Source: Limnothrix sp. RL_2_0 (GTDB lineage Bacteria; Cyanobacteriota; Cyanobacteriia; Cyanobacteriales; MRBY01). From it: 43,421 bases of DNA. The stretch spans positions 7,945 to 51,365 of the forward strand of contig JAAUPR010000017.1 of assembly GCA_012033055.1 (NCBI GenBank), given 5' to 3'. The notes under the pieces were generated by a model. The model was not told the DNA's origin and did no database searches. It worked only from the letters and a program-made list of their open reading frames with translations. The stretch's first letter is position 1, and each line of letters opens with the position of its first letter. The position numbers and the translations under genes were made by a program. Below are positions 18,941-27,836 of this stretch, one piece after another.

Positions 18941-20218
18941 TTACAAATCATCCCGTGGCTGAATTTTACTGAGCTGGATTTTTAGGCGATCGCAGCAAGC
19001 AGTCAATTCATCTAGAGTCGTGAGCGGCGAAGGATTAATTTGACTACGGAGATAAATATGGCGGAGTTTACGTTCCAATTTTTGAGCCATTTGCAAAGCC
19101 TCTTGTCCTTGCTCATCCATCTGTTTTTGCTGATGAAAGACCAACGCCTGCCCCCGCAACACTTGCAGCGTCCCTTCTTCACCATATTTGCCCGGCACAA
19201 TGGTCAACCGTAGCAGAATACGTTCATTGCGATAGTACTGCTCTAGTTCAGCCTTCTTTGTTTGCACCACAGGCACTGGAGGGAGGTGAGCCAAGTGCTT
19301 AAACTCATTCAAGACCCCATAAAATTTGGCGATCGGCAATCCGAAAAGTACCCCTTTCATCACCCCATTTTCACTAAAGAGAATCCGTCCCTCCTGCTCA
19401 TGGTTTTCAAAATAGAGGCGACCAATCCCTTCCGCCAACACCCGACCCAGCAGTTCATGCCAAAGCTCATTAGCAGGCAGTTCCAAAAGGCTATCTAAAG
19501 GTTTTTGCAGATACTGGGTTGGTAAATTAAGATGTTGTTCGTTATTTTTTTGTCGAGTTTCGCTGTCCTGAAATTTAACCGGGGCATTGGGCACGAGCAC
19601 GGACGGAATACCATCACCATGGGAATCTTTTGCTTGGGGATGGGGAATATTAATTGGTTTAGCCGCAACATTGGGGGCGACTTGTAGCTCTGTGATATCT
19701 CCTTCAAAAATCACTGTTTTTTTGTCATCGTCATCGTTATCGTTATCGTCAGTGAGATTAGACGGGATCGATTTTTCTCTCAACTGGTCATCAGGATTTT
19801 GGGGTAATGAATCATCGTTCATCACAAAGGTTGCTCTCTCGGAATTCAGGGCCTGTTTGTACTCGTCTTGAGATAGTGGAATTGGTGCAACGGTTTCATT
19901 AATGACGGGTAAAGAGGAGGTCTTCTGGTAGTTTAGGTAGGAGGAGAGAATGAGTTGATAGGTCTTAGCGTCGAGTTGCTGTCCGAGCAGGGTAAATCGC
20001 TTTCTCGCTAATAATTTTTTGAGAACAATGTGAACTGTGGGGCTGTGTAGATCGACGATTCCGAGGGTGAGCTGCTGGTCTTTAAATTTGAGGGGAATAA
20101 TTTCGTAGGTACGGCACACTTCAAAGGGAATGTAATTTTCCACAAGGCGAAAGGTTTGCTCTAAGTCGAGATTAGACCAGTGGAAAGGTTCTATGGGAAT
20201 TGGCAGAGAGTCTGACAT
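18941..20218 (-). CDS. GspE/PilB N-terminal-type protein lacking the ATPase domain
   Basis: This 425-residue protein starts with an MshEN/GspE-N-like domain at residues 25-100 (VCRTYEIIPLKFKDQQLTLG, KKLLARKRFTLLGQQLDA). A polar linker with an acidic DDNDNDDDDKK stretch follows. The C-terminal part resembles the segment just before the motor in PilB/GspE (ILFSENGVMKGVLFGLPIAK, LRLTIVPGKYGEEGTLQVLR). No Walker A or B motif is present, so it cannot be a pilus motor by itself. It may be a regulatory adaptor, perhaps binding cyclic di-GMP as MshEN domains do. It lies 35 bases after the HetZ-like gene on the same strand. Confidence 0.75.
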   Translation of the reverse strand: MSDSLPIPIEPFHWSNLDLEQTFRLVENYIPFEVCRTYEIIPLKFKDQQLTLGIVDLHSPTVHIVLKKLLARKRFTLLGQQLDAKTYQLILSSYLNYQKTSSLPVINETVAPIPLSQDEYKQALNSERATFVMNDDSLPQNPDDQLREKSIPSNLTDDNDNDDDDKKTVIFEGDITELQVAPNVAAKPINIPHPQAKDSHGDGIPSVLVPNAPVKFQDSETRQKNNEQHLNLPTQYLQKPLDSLLELPANELWHELLGRVLAEGIGRLYFENHEQEGRILFSENGVMKGVLFGLPIAKFYGVLNEFKHLAHLPPVPVVQTKKAELEQYYRNERILLRLTIVPGKYGEEGTLQVLRGQALVFHQQKQMDEQGQEALQMAQKLERKLRHIYLRSQINPSPLTTLDELTACCDRLKIQLSKIQPRDDL

Positions 20219-20253
20219 GGTGGTGTCTCTGGATAGAACGAAACAAGGTGGGG

Positions 20254-21379
20254 CTAGTTCCTAATTGTCTGGGCAAGGAGGTAAATTTTACTCCATTCTT
20301 GAAGCAGCTGTATTGAACTATAGTCTAACTCCTCTGTCTGGCTCTGAAGGGGAATTTGTTGTTGAAGTTTAAGGATGATTTGTTGTTGGGCTGGGGTGAG
20401 TTTGTCTTGTAATTCTTGCCATTGGGGTTGGGTAAGGCCGAGTTGGTGTTGGTGGAGGGTGGTTTGGAGCCATTGGGCCACGAGATCGGGGTTGGTTTTG
20501 ATGGCGAAGTTATGGATGGCGTGGTATTTAACTTTGTCTCGTAGGCGATAAATTTTACGGATCGGGATGTCGAGTTCGGCGCGATCGCCTCTTGGGTCTT
20601 GCCTTGGAGATATAGCTGGAGCCAAGGGATTACAAGGGGATCTTTAACGTTGTGTTGGAGATAGGTGATGAAGCTGTCGAGGACTTCTTGGCGGAGGAGT
20701 TGCTGTTGTAGTAAGTCTTCTTTTGTTTGGTGGCGGGCGATCGCCTCGTCGTCGAGGAGATTGAGGGTTTGTTCACCGAGGGTATTTTCGAGTTCGGTGG
20801 AGAGCAGCCGAATATTATGATCCGCCGGGAGCTGGGTCATGCCAGAACGCTGGTAACGCCGCATGAGATTCACAAAACGGTAACTGATCAGGGGTTGATT
20901 CTGGATCGGGCGCAGGCAATATTCTTCGAGGCTGGTGCAGAGAAAGGCTTCTTGGAGATGGCGATGCGGGGTACAGGTCTGGATCCATTGCAGTTCTTGC
21001 TTGAGGTAGCGATCCCGTTGCAACATTTCTTGGATCACTTCTTCGAGGACATCGTAAACGGTGCGGTGCGATCGCGACTGAGGGAAATCCAAGTTTTAAT
21101 CTGCTGCCGCAGGGTAATCACTTTGCCCAAATGTTTAAGGAGCTGGCCGTAGCGCTGACTCGGTTTTTGACTGAGATATTTCTGGAGCACTCGATAACGG
21201 TACTCTAGACCTTTCTGGAGTAAAACCCATTCTTGGGCTGATTTCTCACCCCATTGATCAACATGATCGCCTAATAACCACTGGATCAAAACAGCGATCT
21301 CTTGGGGGGATTTTTGGTGAGCATAATCTTGCTCGCACTGCTTGTGCCAATGTTGTTGTAAGGTGGCAACTCGATCCAT
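20254..21379 (-). pseudogene. HetZ-like protein, frame broken twice, both times at HIP1 octamers
   Basis: Three frames make one protein. The first runs MDRVATLQQHWHKQCEQDYA to WISLSRDR. The second runs RTVYDVLEEVIQEML to QGKTQEAIA, with CTSLEEYCLRPIQNQPLISY and VNLMRRYQRSGMTQL. The third runs ELDIPIRKIYRLRDKVKYH to the end. Restoring one base at about 21067 and one at about 20580, each beside GCGATCGC, gives 375 residues. The central CLRPIQNQPL segment resembles HetZ-related proteins. KTQEAIAxELDIPIRKIYRL looks like a helix-turn-helix. HetZ proteins regulate heterocyst development in Anabaena, but relatives occur in non-heterocystous species. The assignment is from memory of the family and moderately sure; the single-gene reading is firm. 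Confidence 0.65.
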
Positions 21380-21526
21380 GCTGCGTCTCTAGATTCTGTT
21401 TCTATCCTAGGGGACTCCGGCGATCGCTCCACGAAAATGCAACCTCCAAGGCGGATCGTCTAAACTTCATAGTATAGATTTGTTAACATTTCTGCGCCCC
21501 TATCCTTCATTTTGCCAGTACCTCCT

Positions 21527-23338
21527 ATGGCTGCCCAGTCCTCCCAAGCCCAAGAAATCCGTCGCCTCACTTTTCTCTTTGGGCTAACCGAGCGTTTGCA
21601 AAGTGTGACGAGTGTCGCCACTATCGGGAAATATGCCCTGAAATATCTTGTGGAAAATATGGGCGCTGTCTTTGGGGATATCAAACTCATTTCTGGGGAA
21701 GGTGATCAACGGCGTGCCAGTATGTTGACCAATGGTATGTCATCCAAATTTGTGGCCATTCATGGCGAGGCGATCGCCGGGATGGAAGACTGTCTCAAAG
21801 AAGGCATCCCCTACGGCCAAGGACTCCTGTGGGAAGTCGTGGAAACTGGAGAACCCATATTTATCGAAGATTACGCCAGCCATCCCAAAGCCGTGGCAAC
21901 ATTCCGTCATCCTACCATCGGCCAACTCGGCATTTTCCCGATCAAAGATCAAAAGAGCCGCATCCTCGCCGTCCTCACCTTAGAATCGCGTACCGAAGCT
22001 CCCCTTGAAGACGCCCCCCAACAGGATATTTTAGTTGCCGCTTGCCAAATCCTCGGTGCTGCCATCGAACGTGCCCAAGCCCAAGAGGAACTTAAACAGA
22101 CCAACGAAGAACTCGAAAAAATCTCCCGCCTAAAATCCGAATTTTTAGCTTCCATGTCCCACGAGCTAAGGACGCCCCTCAACAGTGTCATTGGTTTTGC
22201 TGACCTACTCCGTAGACAAGTGGAGGAACAACTCAGCGATCGCCAAGTGAATTATCTTGAGACCATCGAAAAAAGCGGCCAACACCTCCTCTCACTGATT
22301 AACGACATCCTAGACCTTTCCAAAATCGAAGCCGGAAAAACAGAATTAAACGTCAGCCTTGTTGATATTGCCGAGCTATTCGACGAATGCCTAGCCATGG
22401 TGCAGCCGCGTATTAACGCCAAAAAACTGCAAATGTATCTCAATCTTGACCAGCAAGTAAAACAAGCTTTTTTTGATCGCCGCAAAGTACAGCAAATCCT
22501 TGTCAATCTCCTTTCCAACGCCGTTAAATTCACGCCAAAACGTGGCAAAATTACCCTCTCCGCCAGACTTGCCTACGGTGCCGCGTTACAACAAGAACAA
22601 CGCATGGGCATTAGTTTGATTGATGAAAGTACCCCCTATATCTGCCTTGAGGTTACCGATACAGGTATTGGTATTTCAACCGCCGACCAAGCTCAACTCT
22701 TTCAACCTTTTTCCCAAATTGACGGAACCCTAACCCGACAATACGAAGGCACTGGTCTTGGTCTGGTGCTCACAAAACGCCTTGCGGAACTCCATGGTGG
22801 TACAGCTACGGTGAAATCAACTAAAGATGTGGGCAGTTCTTTTCGCGTTTGGCTACCTTTAACCCTCAATGACTCTCATGACGAAAAGTCTAGGCAAACT
22901 GAGGAGGCGATCGCCTTACCATTAGACACCCCAGAATCACCCCTCCCCGTTAAGATCGACCAAAAATATATCCTTGTCGTCGAAGACAAGCCGTTTAACC
23001 AAACACTCATTTCAGAAATTTTGGAGATGCGTGACTACCGCGTTGAAATCGTGGCAGAAGGACAAGCCATGCTGGATCGTCTCCAAGCAGTCCCAGCACC
23101 AAACTCCTTGCCAGACCTAGTATTAATGGATATTCAATTACCCCAAGTAGATGGCTTTACCCTCACAAAAACCCTCAAAAACAACAGTCACTGGCAACAT
23201 ATTCCCGTCATTGCTATTACTGCCCTTGCCATGGCTGGCGATCGCGAACGCTGCCTAGCCGCTGGAGCCGACGATTATTTAAGCAAACCGATCCAAATTC
23301 AAGCATTAGAAACAAAGCTAGAAGAATATCTCCAATAA
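21527..23338 (+). CDS. Hybrid sensor histidine kinase (GAF-HisKA-HATPase-REC)
   Basis: Numbered from the ATG at 21527 (603 residues; a TTG five codons upstream is less likely), a GAF-like sensor covers about 20-185. A short coiled coil follows, then the phospho-acceptor H-box SMSHELRTPLNSVIGFADLL with His212. The ATPase domain has the N-box LVNLLSNAVKFTP, G1 DTGIGIS and G2 YEGTGLGLVLTKRL. The C-terminal receiver (YILVVEDKPFNQ, LVLMDIQLPQVDG, SKPIQ) carries the phospho-Asp. No membrane helix is seen, so it is a soluble kinase. The signal is unknown. It diverges from the HetZ-like gene, about 150 bases away. Confidence 0.94.
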   Translation: MAAQSSQAQEIRRLTFLFGLTERLQSVTSVATIGKYALKYLVENMGAVFGDIKLISGEGDQRRASMLTNGMSSKFVAIHGEAIAGMEDCLKEGIPYGQGLLWEVVETGEPIFIEDYASHPKAVATFRHPTIGQLGIFPIKDQKSRILAVLTLESRTEAPLEDAPQQDILVAACQILGAAIERAQAQEELKQTNEELEKISRLKSEFLASMSHELRTPLNSVIGFADLLRRQVEEQLSDRQVNYLETIEKSGQHLLSLINDILDLSKIEAGKTELNVSLVDIAELFDECLAMVQPRINAKKLQMYLNLDQQVKQAFFDRRKVQQILVNLLSNAVKFTPKRGKITLSARLAYGAALQQEQRMGISLIDESTPYICLEVTDTGIGISTADQAQLFQPFSQIDGTLTRQYEGTGLGLVLTKRLAELHGGTATVKSTKDVGSSFRVWLPLTLNDSHDEKSRQTEEAIALPLDTPESPLPVKIDQKYILVVEDKPFNQTLISEILEMRDYRVEIVAEGQAMLDRLQAVPAPNSLPDLVLMDIQLPQVDGFTLTKTLKNNSHWQHIPVIAITALAMAGDRERCLAAGADDYLSKPIQIQALETKLEEYLQ

Positions 23339-23367
23339 TCCCAATTTCTAATAAGTACATTTATCCC

Positions 23368-23431
23368 GTGAATATTTTTAACGTGAGTATATTTACTCGA
23401 ATAATCTATTTACTATGTGAGTATATTTACT
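23368..23431 (+). repeat. AT-rich 15-bp repeats in the 431-base gap before gap1
   Basis: GTGAGTATATTTACT occurs twice perfectly (23383-23397 and 23417-23431). A diverged copy, GTGAATATTTTTAAC, sits directly upstream (23368-23382), giving a 15-base tandem step. The rest of 23339-23769 is AT-rich. It holds a HIP1 site, a -10-like TAGAAT and one weak frame on the - strand, but no gene I can support. Repeats of this kind could be operator sites for gap1 or a spreading repeat. Confidence 0.5.
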
Positions 23432-23664
23432 GCTTCAAATTAGAAGAAAGAGTTTAACAAAGCGTCTTTGTTACATTGCGCAACCACGGATGTTATGAAG
23501 AGCATACTCAATAATTCCAATAAGCCGAATCACTTCTGGCCAGAAATAATTGTTTTTTGTAAAAAATACTGCTAAATAAGGCGATCGCCGCCATAAAAAG
23601 AGACAAAACAGTCGAAAAAAGTCATCATTAAAAATATTTTGAAAAAAACGAATATGTTTCGTAA

Positions 23665-24807
<1,143 letters not shown>

Positions 24808-24876
24808 GTTAAAACAGTTGCAAAAATCAGATTCTAAATAGTTATAGTCGTTTCAGCTAGGTTTGAGGATTTCGAT

Positions 24877-24918
24877 CCCCCTAAATCTCCTCACTAAAGC
24901 TCCGGCTTTGGAAGGGGG
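24877..24918. repeat. Palindromic cyanobacterial repeat with nested hairpins
   Basis: CCCCCT (24877-24882) pairs with AGGGGG (24913-24918). An inner hairpin AAAGC-TCCG-GCTTT (24896-24909) sits between them. The flanks GATCCCCCTAAATC and GGGGGACTTGGAATTTT resemble a dispersed palindromic repeat common in cyanobacterial intergenic DNA. That family likeness is from memory. It lies between gap1 and a convergent gene, and may add to transcript stability or termination. Confidence 0.6.
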
Positions 24919-24973
24919 ACTTGGAATTTTCATCTGTTTCAAAACTATTTGGAATGACTATGATTGTCCAAGG

Positions 24974-25020
24974 AAGGCAGTGATGTTAAGGAGCATTTGG
25001 CTCGGCATTACTGCCTTTTT
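24974..25020 (+). terminator. Strong Rho-independent terminator downstream of gap1
   Basis: AAGGCAGTGATG (24974-24985) pairs with CATTACTGCCTT (25006-25017) over 12 positions with one G-T pair. The T-tract runs to 25020. It lies in the 353-base gap 24808-25160, which holds no gene I can support apart from this and the palindrome upstream. A 109-codon frame across it reads straight through both hairpins and looks accidental. Confidence 0.75.
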
Positions 25021-25160
25021 CATTGGGGGGTCACTCAAAAAGCTAGGCATGAAAAAACTGAACAAGGAGGAAACGATGACGTTTTTAGCGCAAAATCTCC
25101 CTGTTCCCCATTCCTTCATTCTCCGTGTCCTCTTGGCAGAAGATTTTTTTGTCCCAATTG

Positions 25161-25970
25161 CTACTGGGGACGTTGGGCTGCGAACTGCATAAACATGGCG
25201 GTTTCTAGCTGATCCTCGTCAACGTTTAGTTCTAAAAAACGTGCGGTGAGACCCTGTTGTTGAAAGCGTTTGAGGTTAAATCTTTGGCTCACGCCTTCTG
25301 CAAAGCCGTTCAACATTTCTGGGGGGAGTTGTTGGCCGTTGATTGTACCGCTTGCTTGTGTGAGACGGAATTGGCTACCGGATATGAGGCGCATGGTAAA
25401 ACCGATTCCCAGCTCAGAAATCTCTGTTTCGCCATTTTCGGGATTGACTTGGGCAATTTTGCCGTTGAATTGGAAGCGATTATCACCAACAAAATCGATG
25501 GTGGCGCTGACGAGTTTGAATTGTGGGGGATTGGGCGATCGCGGTGGGGTCAGGAGGCGGTTGATAAGGGGCTGTAGTCTGTCGGTGACTTGGGGCGATC
25601 GCAGGGTGTCATTGATATCGGCTTCTGTGATGATGGCTCTAATACCTGCTCTTACAGGCGATCGCAGGGCAGCAGGACTCACGTTCCCTTGACGCAACTG
25701 TTGCAGATCAAAGCTGATGGGGTCAGTTTCGATTTCGAGGGTGTCAAGGCGCACACCGGGTAGGATTTCAATGCCGCGACTAGCAATACTCACTTTGTCG
25801 ATGTCACCGCTGAGGAGCTGATGGGCGGGTAAATTATCAACGCGGACTTCAAAAGTTTCAGCTTCTTGAAGCCTTTGAGTGAGCTGTTTGCCGCCGACTT
25901 CTTCCACAATCAAGCCGACTGGGGATAAGCCCGCTAACAGACCAGTCATCAAAATCGCCAAAAATTCCAT
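25161..25970 (-). CDS. DUF2993 (LmeA-like) protein
   Basis: This 269-residue protein starts with a hydrophobic segment (MEFLAILMTGLLAGLSPVGL) that may be a signal or anchor. The DUF2993 pattern follows: QEAETFEVRVDNLPAHQLLS, DKVSIASRGIEILPGVRLDT, DLQQLRQGN, ITEADINDTLRSP and LELNVDEDQLETA. The family is related to the mycobacterial lipid-binding LmeA; the cyanobacterial role is unknown. It starts 30 bases after tsaE on the same strand and may be last in the moaC-2TM-DUF3181-tsaE run. Confidence 0.85.
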   Translation of the reverse strand: MEFLAILMTGLLAGLSPVGLIVEEVGGKQLTQRLQEAETFEVRVDNLPAHQLLSGDIDKVSIASRGIEILPGVRLDTLEIETDPISFDLQQLRQGNVSPAALRSPVRAGIRAIITEADINDTLRSPQVTDRLQPLINRLLTPPRSPNPPQFKLVSATIDFVGDNRFQFNGKIAQVNPENGETEISELGIGFTMRLISGSQFRLTQASGTINGQQLPPEMLNGFAEGVSQRFNLKRFQQQGLTARFLELNVDEDQLETAMFMQFAAQRPQ

Positions 25971-26000
25971 CCGTTTGCCTCTATGGTTCTCGTTTCTAAA

Positions 26001-26456
26001 TTACCGAAAAATGTCAGCAAAATCTGCATTCACTGTCGAAATACTGGCCTGTCGTTGATGATCTTCGGTGTAAGTCAAGTCAATTTGCAGATAGCTTTCT
26101 GGTAGGTAGGGTAGTCTTTCTGACCATTCAATCACGGTTAAACCCGGTTCACATTCTTCGCCTTCCCAATAGGTTTCGGGGTAAATACTGTCCACTTGCT
26201 CGGGTTGCAGGCGATACAGATCTAAGTGATATAGGGGAATACGCCCCCGGTGATATTCGTTGACAAGGGTAAATGTAGGGCTGGCGATCGCCTCAGAAAT
26301 CCCTAGTCCTTTACCAATACCTTGGGTGAGGGTGGTTTTTCCAGCACCCAGATCTCCCCGCAATAAAATTACCGAGTGGGGCGGTAGCATTTTGCCTAAT
26401 TTTTCACCGAGGGCAGTCGTAGCCAATGCATCTGCCAAAAAAATCGACTCCACCAT
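26001..26456 (-). CDS. tsaE: tRNA threonylcarbamoyladenosine biosynthesis ATPase TsaE
   Basis: TsaE is the ATPase that helps TsaB/TsaD make the t6A base at position 37 of ANN-decoding tRNAs. From the ATG at 26456 the protein has 151 residues. The P-loop GDLGAGKTT is at 34-42, followed by IASPTFTLVNEY, LYHLDLYRL and VIEWSERL, all family hallmarks. A TTG six codons upstream is possible but less likely. It begins 11 bases after the DUF3181 gene. Confidence 0.94.
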   Translation of the reverse strand: MVESIFLADALATTALGEKLGKMLPPHSVILLRGDLGAGKTTLTQGIGKGLGISEAIASPTFTLVNEYHRGRIPLYHLDLYRLQPEQVDSIYPETYWEGEECEPGLTVIEWSERLPYLPESYLQIDLTYTEDHQRQASISTVNADFADIFR

Positions 26457-26467
26457 CACAGCATCCG

Positions 26468-26767
26468 CTACCAACGACTTTGAAAGTCTTCGAGCAATTT
26501 AACCAGATCCTGTTGCACTGCCGAAGGAATTAGTTGCGCAAGGGAGAGAAAAACTTGTTTCCCCCCCACAGGCACTTGTATTCCTTTGAGAGCTTCCATC
26601 ACTGCACTTGCGTCAATGTCACCGTCTTCCAGTAGAGGAGCCACTTTCTCGGCAACGGAGGTGTGTAAGTGAGCTTCGGTTAAATAGAGATGCCAGCTAG
26701 CCACGTCGATGTAAATATTTTCACCAATTTCTGCTGCGAGTTTTTCGATTTGAACTGTATTAGCCAT
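26468..26767 (-). CDS. DUF3181 family protein
   Basis: The start is the ATG at 26767 (MANTVQIEKLAAEIGENIYI), giving 99 residues. A longer frame from a TTG adds only 11 residues encoded by a HIP1-containing stretch. VASWHLYLTEAHLHTSVAEK and the C-terminal LVKLLEDFQSRW fit the small cyanobacterial DUF3181 family, whose function is unknown. Its start codon lies inside the end of the 2TM gene (8-base overlap), and tsaE follows by 11 bases, so it is mid-operon. Confidence 0.82.
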   Translation of the reverse strand: MANTVQIEKLAAEIGENIYIDVASWHLYLTEAHLHTSVAEKVAPLLEDGDIDASAVMEALKGIQVPVGGKQVFLSLAQLIPSAVQQDLVKLLEDFQSRW

Positions 26768-27014
26768 TAGATTTTTCCGTATAGTCGGCGATCGCCGCAA
26801 TATAGATCAAATTCAGCATCAAAATACCCAGCCAACCGAGACTAAACCACACAGGCCAAGACAACTCCGCCTGCTTAAGAATATCGAAAAACCAAATGCC
26901 CGAATTAATCGCGAGGAAGGCCATCACGTGGACAATAAAATTCATCCGGTCATCAGCACGGCGAAATTCGGGATCAGTTTTGCGATCAGGTTTACGGGGC
27001 CAGCTACGGGGCAT
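26760..27014 (-). CDS. 2TM-domain membrane protein
   Basis: This 84-residue protein has a basic N-terminus (MPRSWPRKPDRKTDPEFRRA). Two membrane helices follow, at about 26-44 (IVHVMAFLAINSGIWFFDIL) and 53-76 (WPVWFSLGWLGILMLNLIYI). This fits the 2TM domain family. Function unknown. It lies 37 bases downstream of moaC and overlaps the next gene by 8 bases, so translation is probably coupled. Confidence 0.8.
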   Translation of the reverse strand: MPRSWPRKPDRKTDPEFRRADDRMNFIVHVMAFLAINSGIWFFDILKQAELSWPVWFSLGWLGILMLNLIYIAAIADYTEKSNG

Positions 27015-27051
27015 AAGTATTGCTTCTTTTTCAAAAATTAACCAGTCCCTA

Positions 27052-27563
27052 TTATAAAGATTTTCTGGTGTAGTCCCCGGATTTACCGCCTGTTTTCTTC
27101 AAGAGCTGAATGTCTGAAATAGTCATATCTTTATCGAGAGCTTTAGCCATGTCGTATAGGGTCAAGGCGGCAATAGATACAGCGGTCAAGGCTTCCATCT
27201 CGACACCCGTCTCCGATTTTGTGGTGACACTCGCCTCAATGCGATAACCGGGCAAAGTTTCGTCCGCTTGGAAGGTCACATTCACTTTTTTGATTGGTAG
27301 AGGATGACACATGGGAATCAGGTTAGAAGTTTGTTTTGCCCCCATAATTCCAGCGATGCGAGCGGTTCCGAGTACGTCTCCCTTTGGGGCATCTCCTGCT
27401 TGAATCGCGCTAAAACAGGTTTGGCTCATGCGGATTAATCCGGTGCGATCGCCTCCCGTTTCGTGACAGCCTTATCGGAAACATCCACCATTTGTGCCTC
27501 CCCGGCCTGATTAAGGTGAGTTAGGGTCGTCGCGTCTGAATTTTTTTCTGGAAAAACTTGCAT
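27052..27563 (-). pseudogene. moaC: Cyclic pyranopterin monophosphate synthase MoaC, frame broken at a HIP1 site
   Basis: MoaC makes cyclic pyranopterin monophosphate in molybdenum cofactor synthesis. The first frame begins at the ATG at 27563 and has [20 protein letters not shown] and TKREAIA. The second has [60 protein letters not shown] and [11 protein letters not shown]. They meet at about 27444, where + strand reads GGTGCGATCGCC. One added G gives [11 protein letters not shown] and a 170-residue protein, normal for MoaC. Starting at the internal ATG would lose the conserved N-terminus. Sequence error is favoured. Confidence 0.9.
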
Positions 27564-27623
27564 AAAGCAAAAAGTCCTGCTAGATTAGATGACTGTTGGT
27601 TATACAAAACTTTTCTTTTACGA

Positions 27624-27697
27624 GGGCTTGTAGCTCAGCGGATTAGAGCGGCTGACTACGGATCAGCAGGTCGGGAGTTCGAATCTCTCCAGGCTCG
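27624..27697 (+). tRNA. tRNA-Arg (anticodon ACG)
   Basis: The 74 bases fold as a cloverleaf. The acceptor pairs GGGCTTG with CAGGCTC, and the D stem is GCTC/GAGC. The anticodon stem GCTGA/TCAGC holds the loop CTACGGA, giving anticodon ACG. The T stem is GGGAG/CTCTC with loop TTCGAAT. CCA is not encoded. A34 is normally changed to inosine, reading CGU, CGC and CGA. A terminator follows. Confidence 0.96.
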
Positions 27698-27710
27698 TCA
27701 GAAGAAGAAT

Positions 27711-27745
27711 AACCCTCCTAGGCTAGCTTAGGGGGGTTGTTTTTT
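27711..27745 (+). terminator. Rho-independent terminator of tRNA-Arg
   Basis: A 10-bp stem AACCCTCCTA/TTAGGGGGGTT with one T-G pair encloses a short loop. It is followed by GTTTTTTG, 14 bases after the tRNA end. Confidence 0.85.
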
Positions 27746-27836
27746 GAGTTGTTTTCCTTGGTTTTGTTGACAAGTATTCAAGGAAACACAGAACATATGA
27801 GAAATACTGCCATCAAACAAACTCATTTTCTCCACC

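Noticed and set aside
20254-21379. Reading the HetZ-like region as three separate overlapping genes
   Set aside because: The three frames join end to end at two HIP1 sites into one protein of normal length, which is far simpler than three new genes.
24863-25192. A 109-codon frame on the + strand downstream of gap1
   Set aside because: It runs through a palindromic repeat and a strong terminator hairpin and overlaps the end of the DUF2993 gene. Its translation has no recognisable domain.
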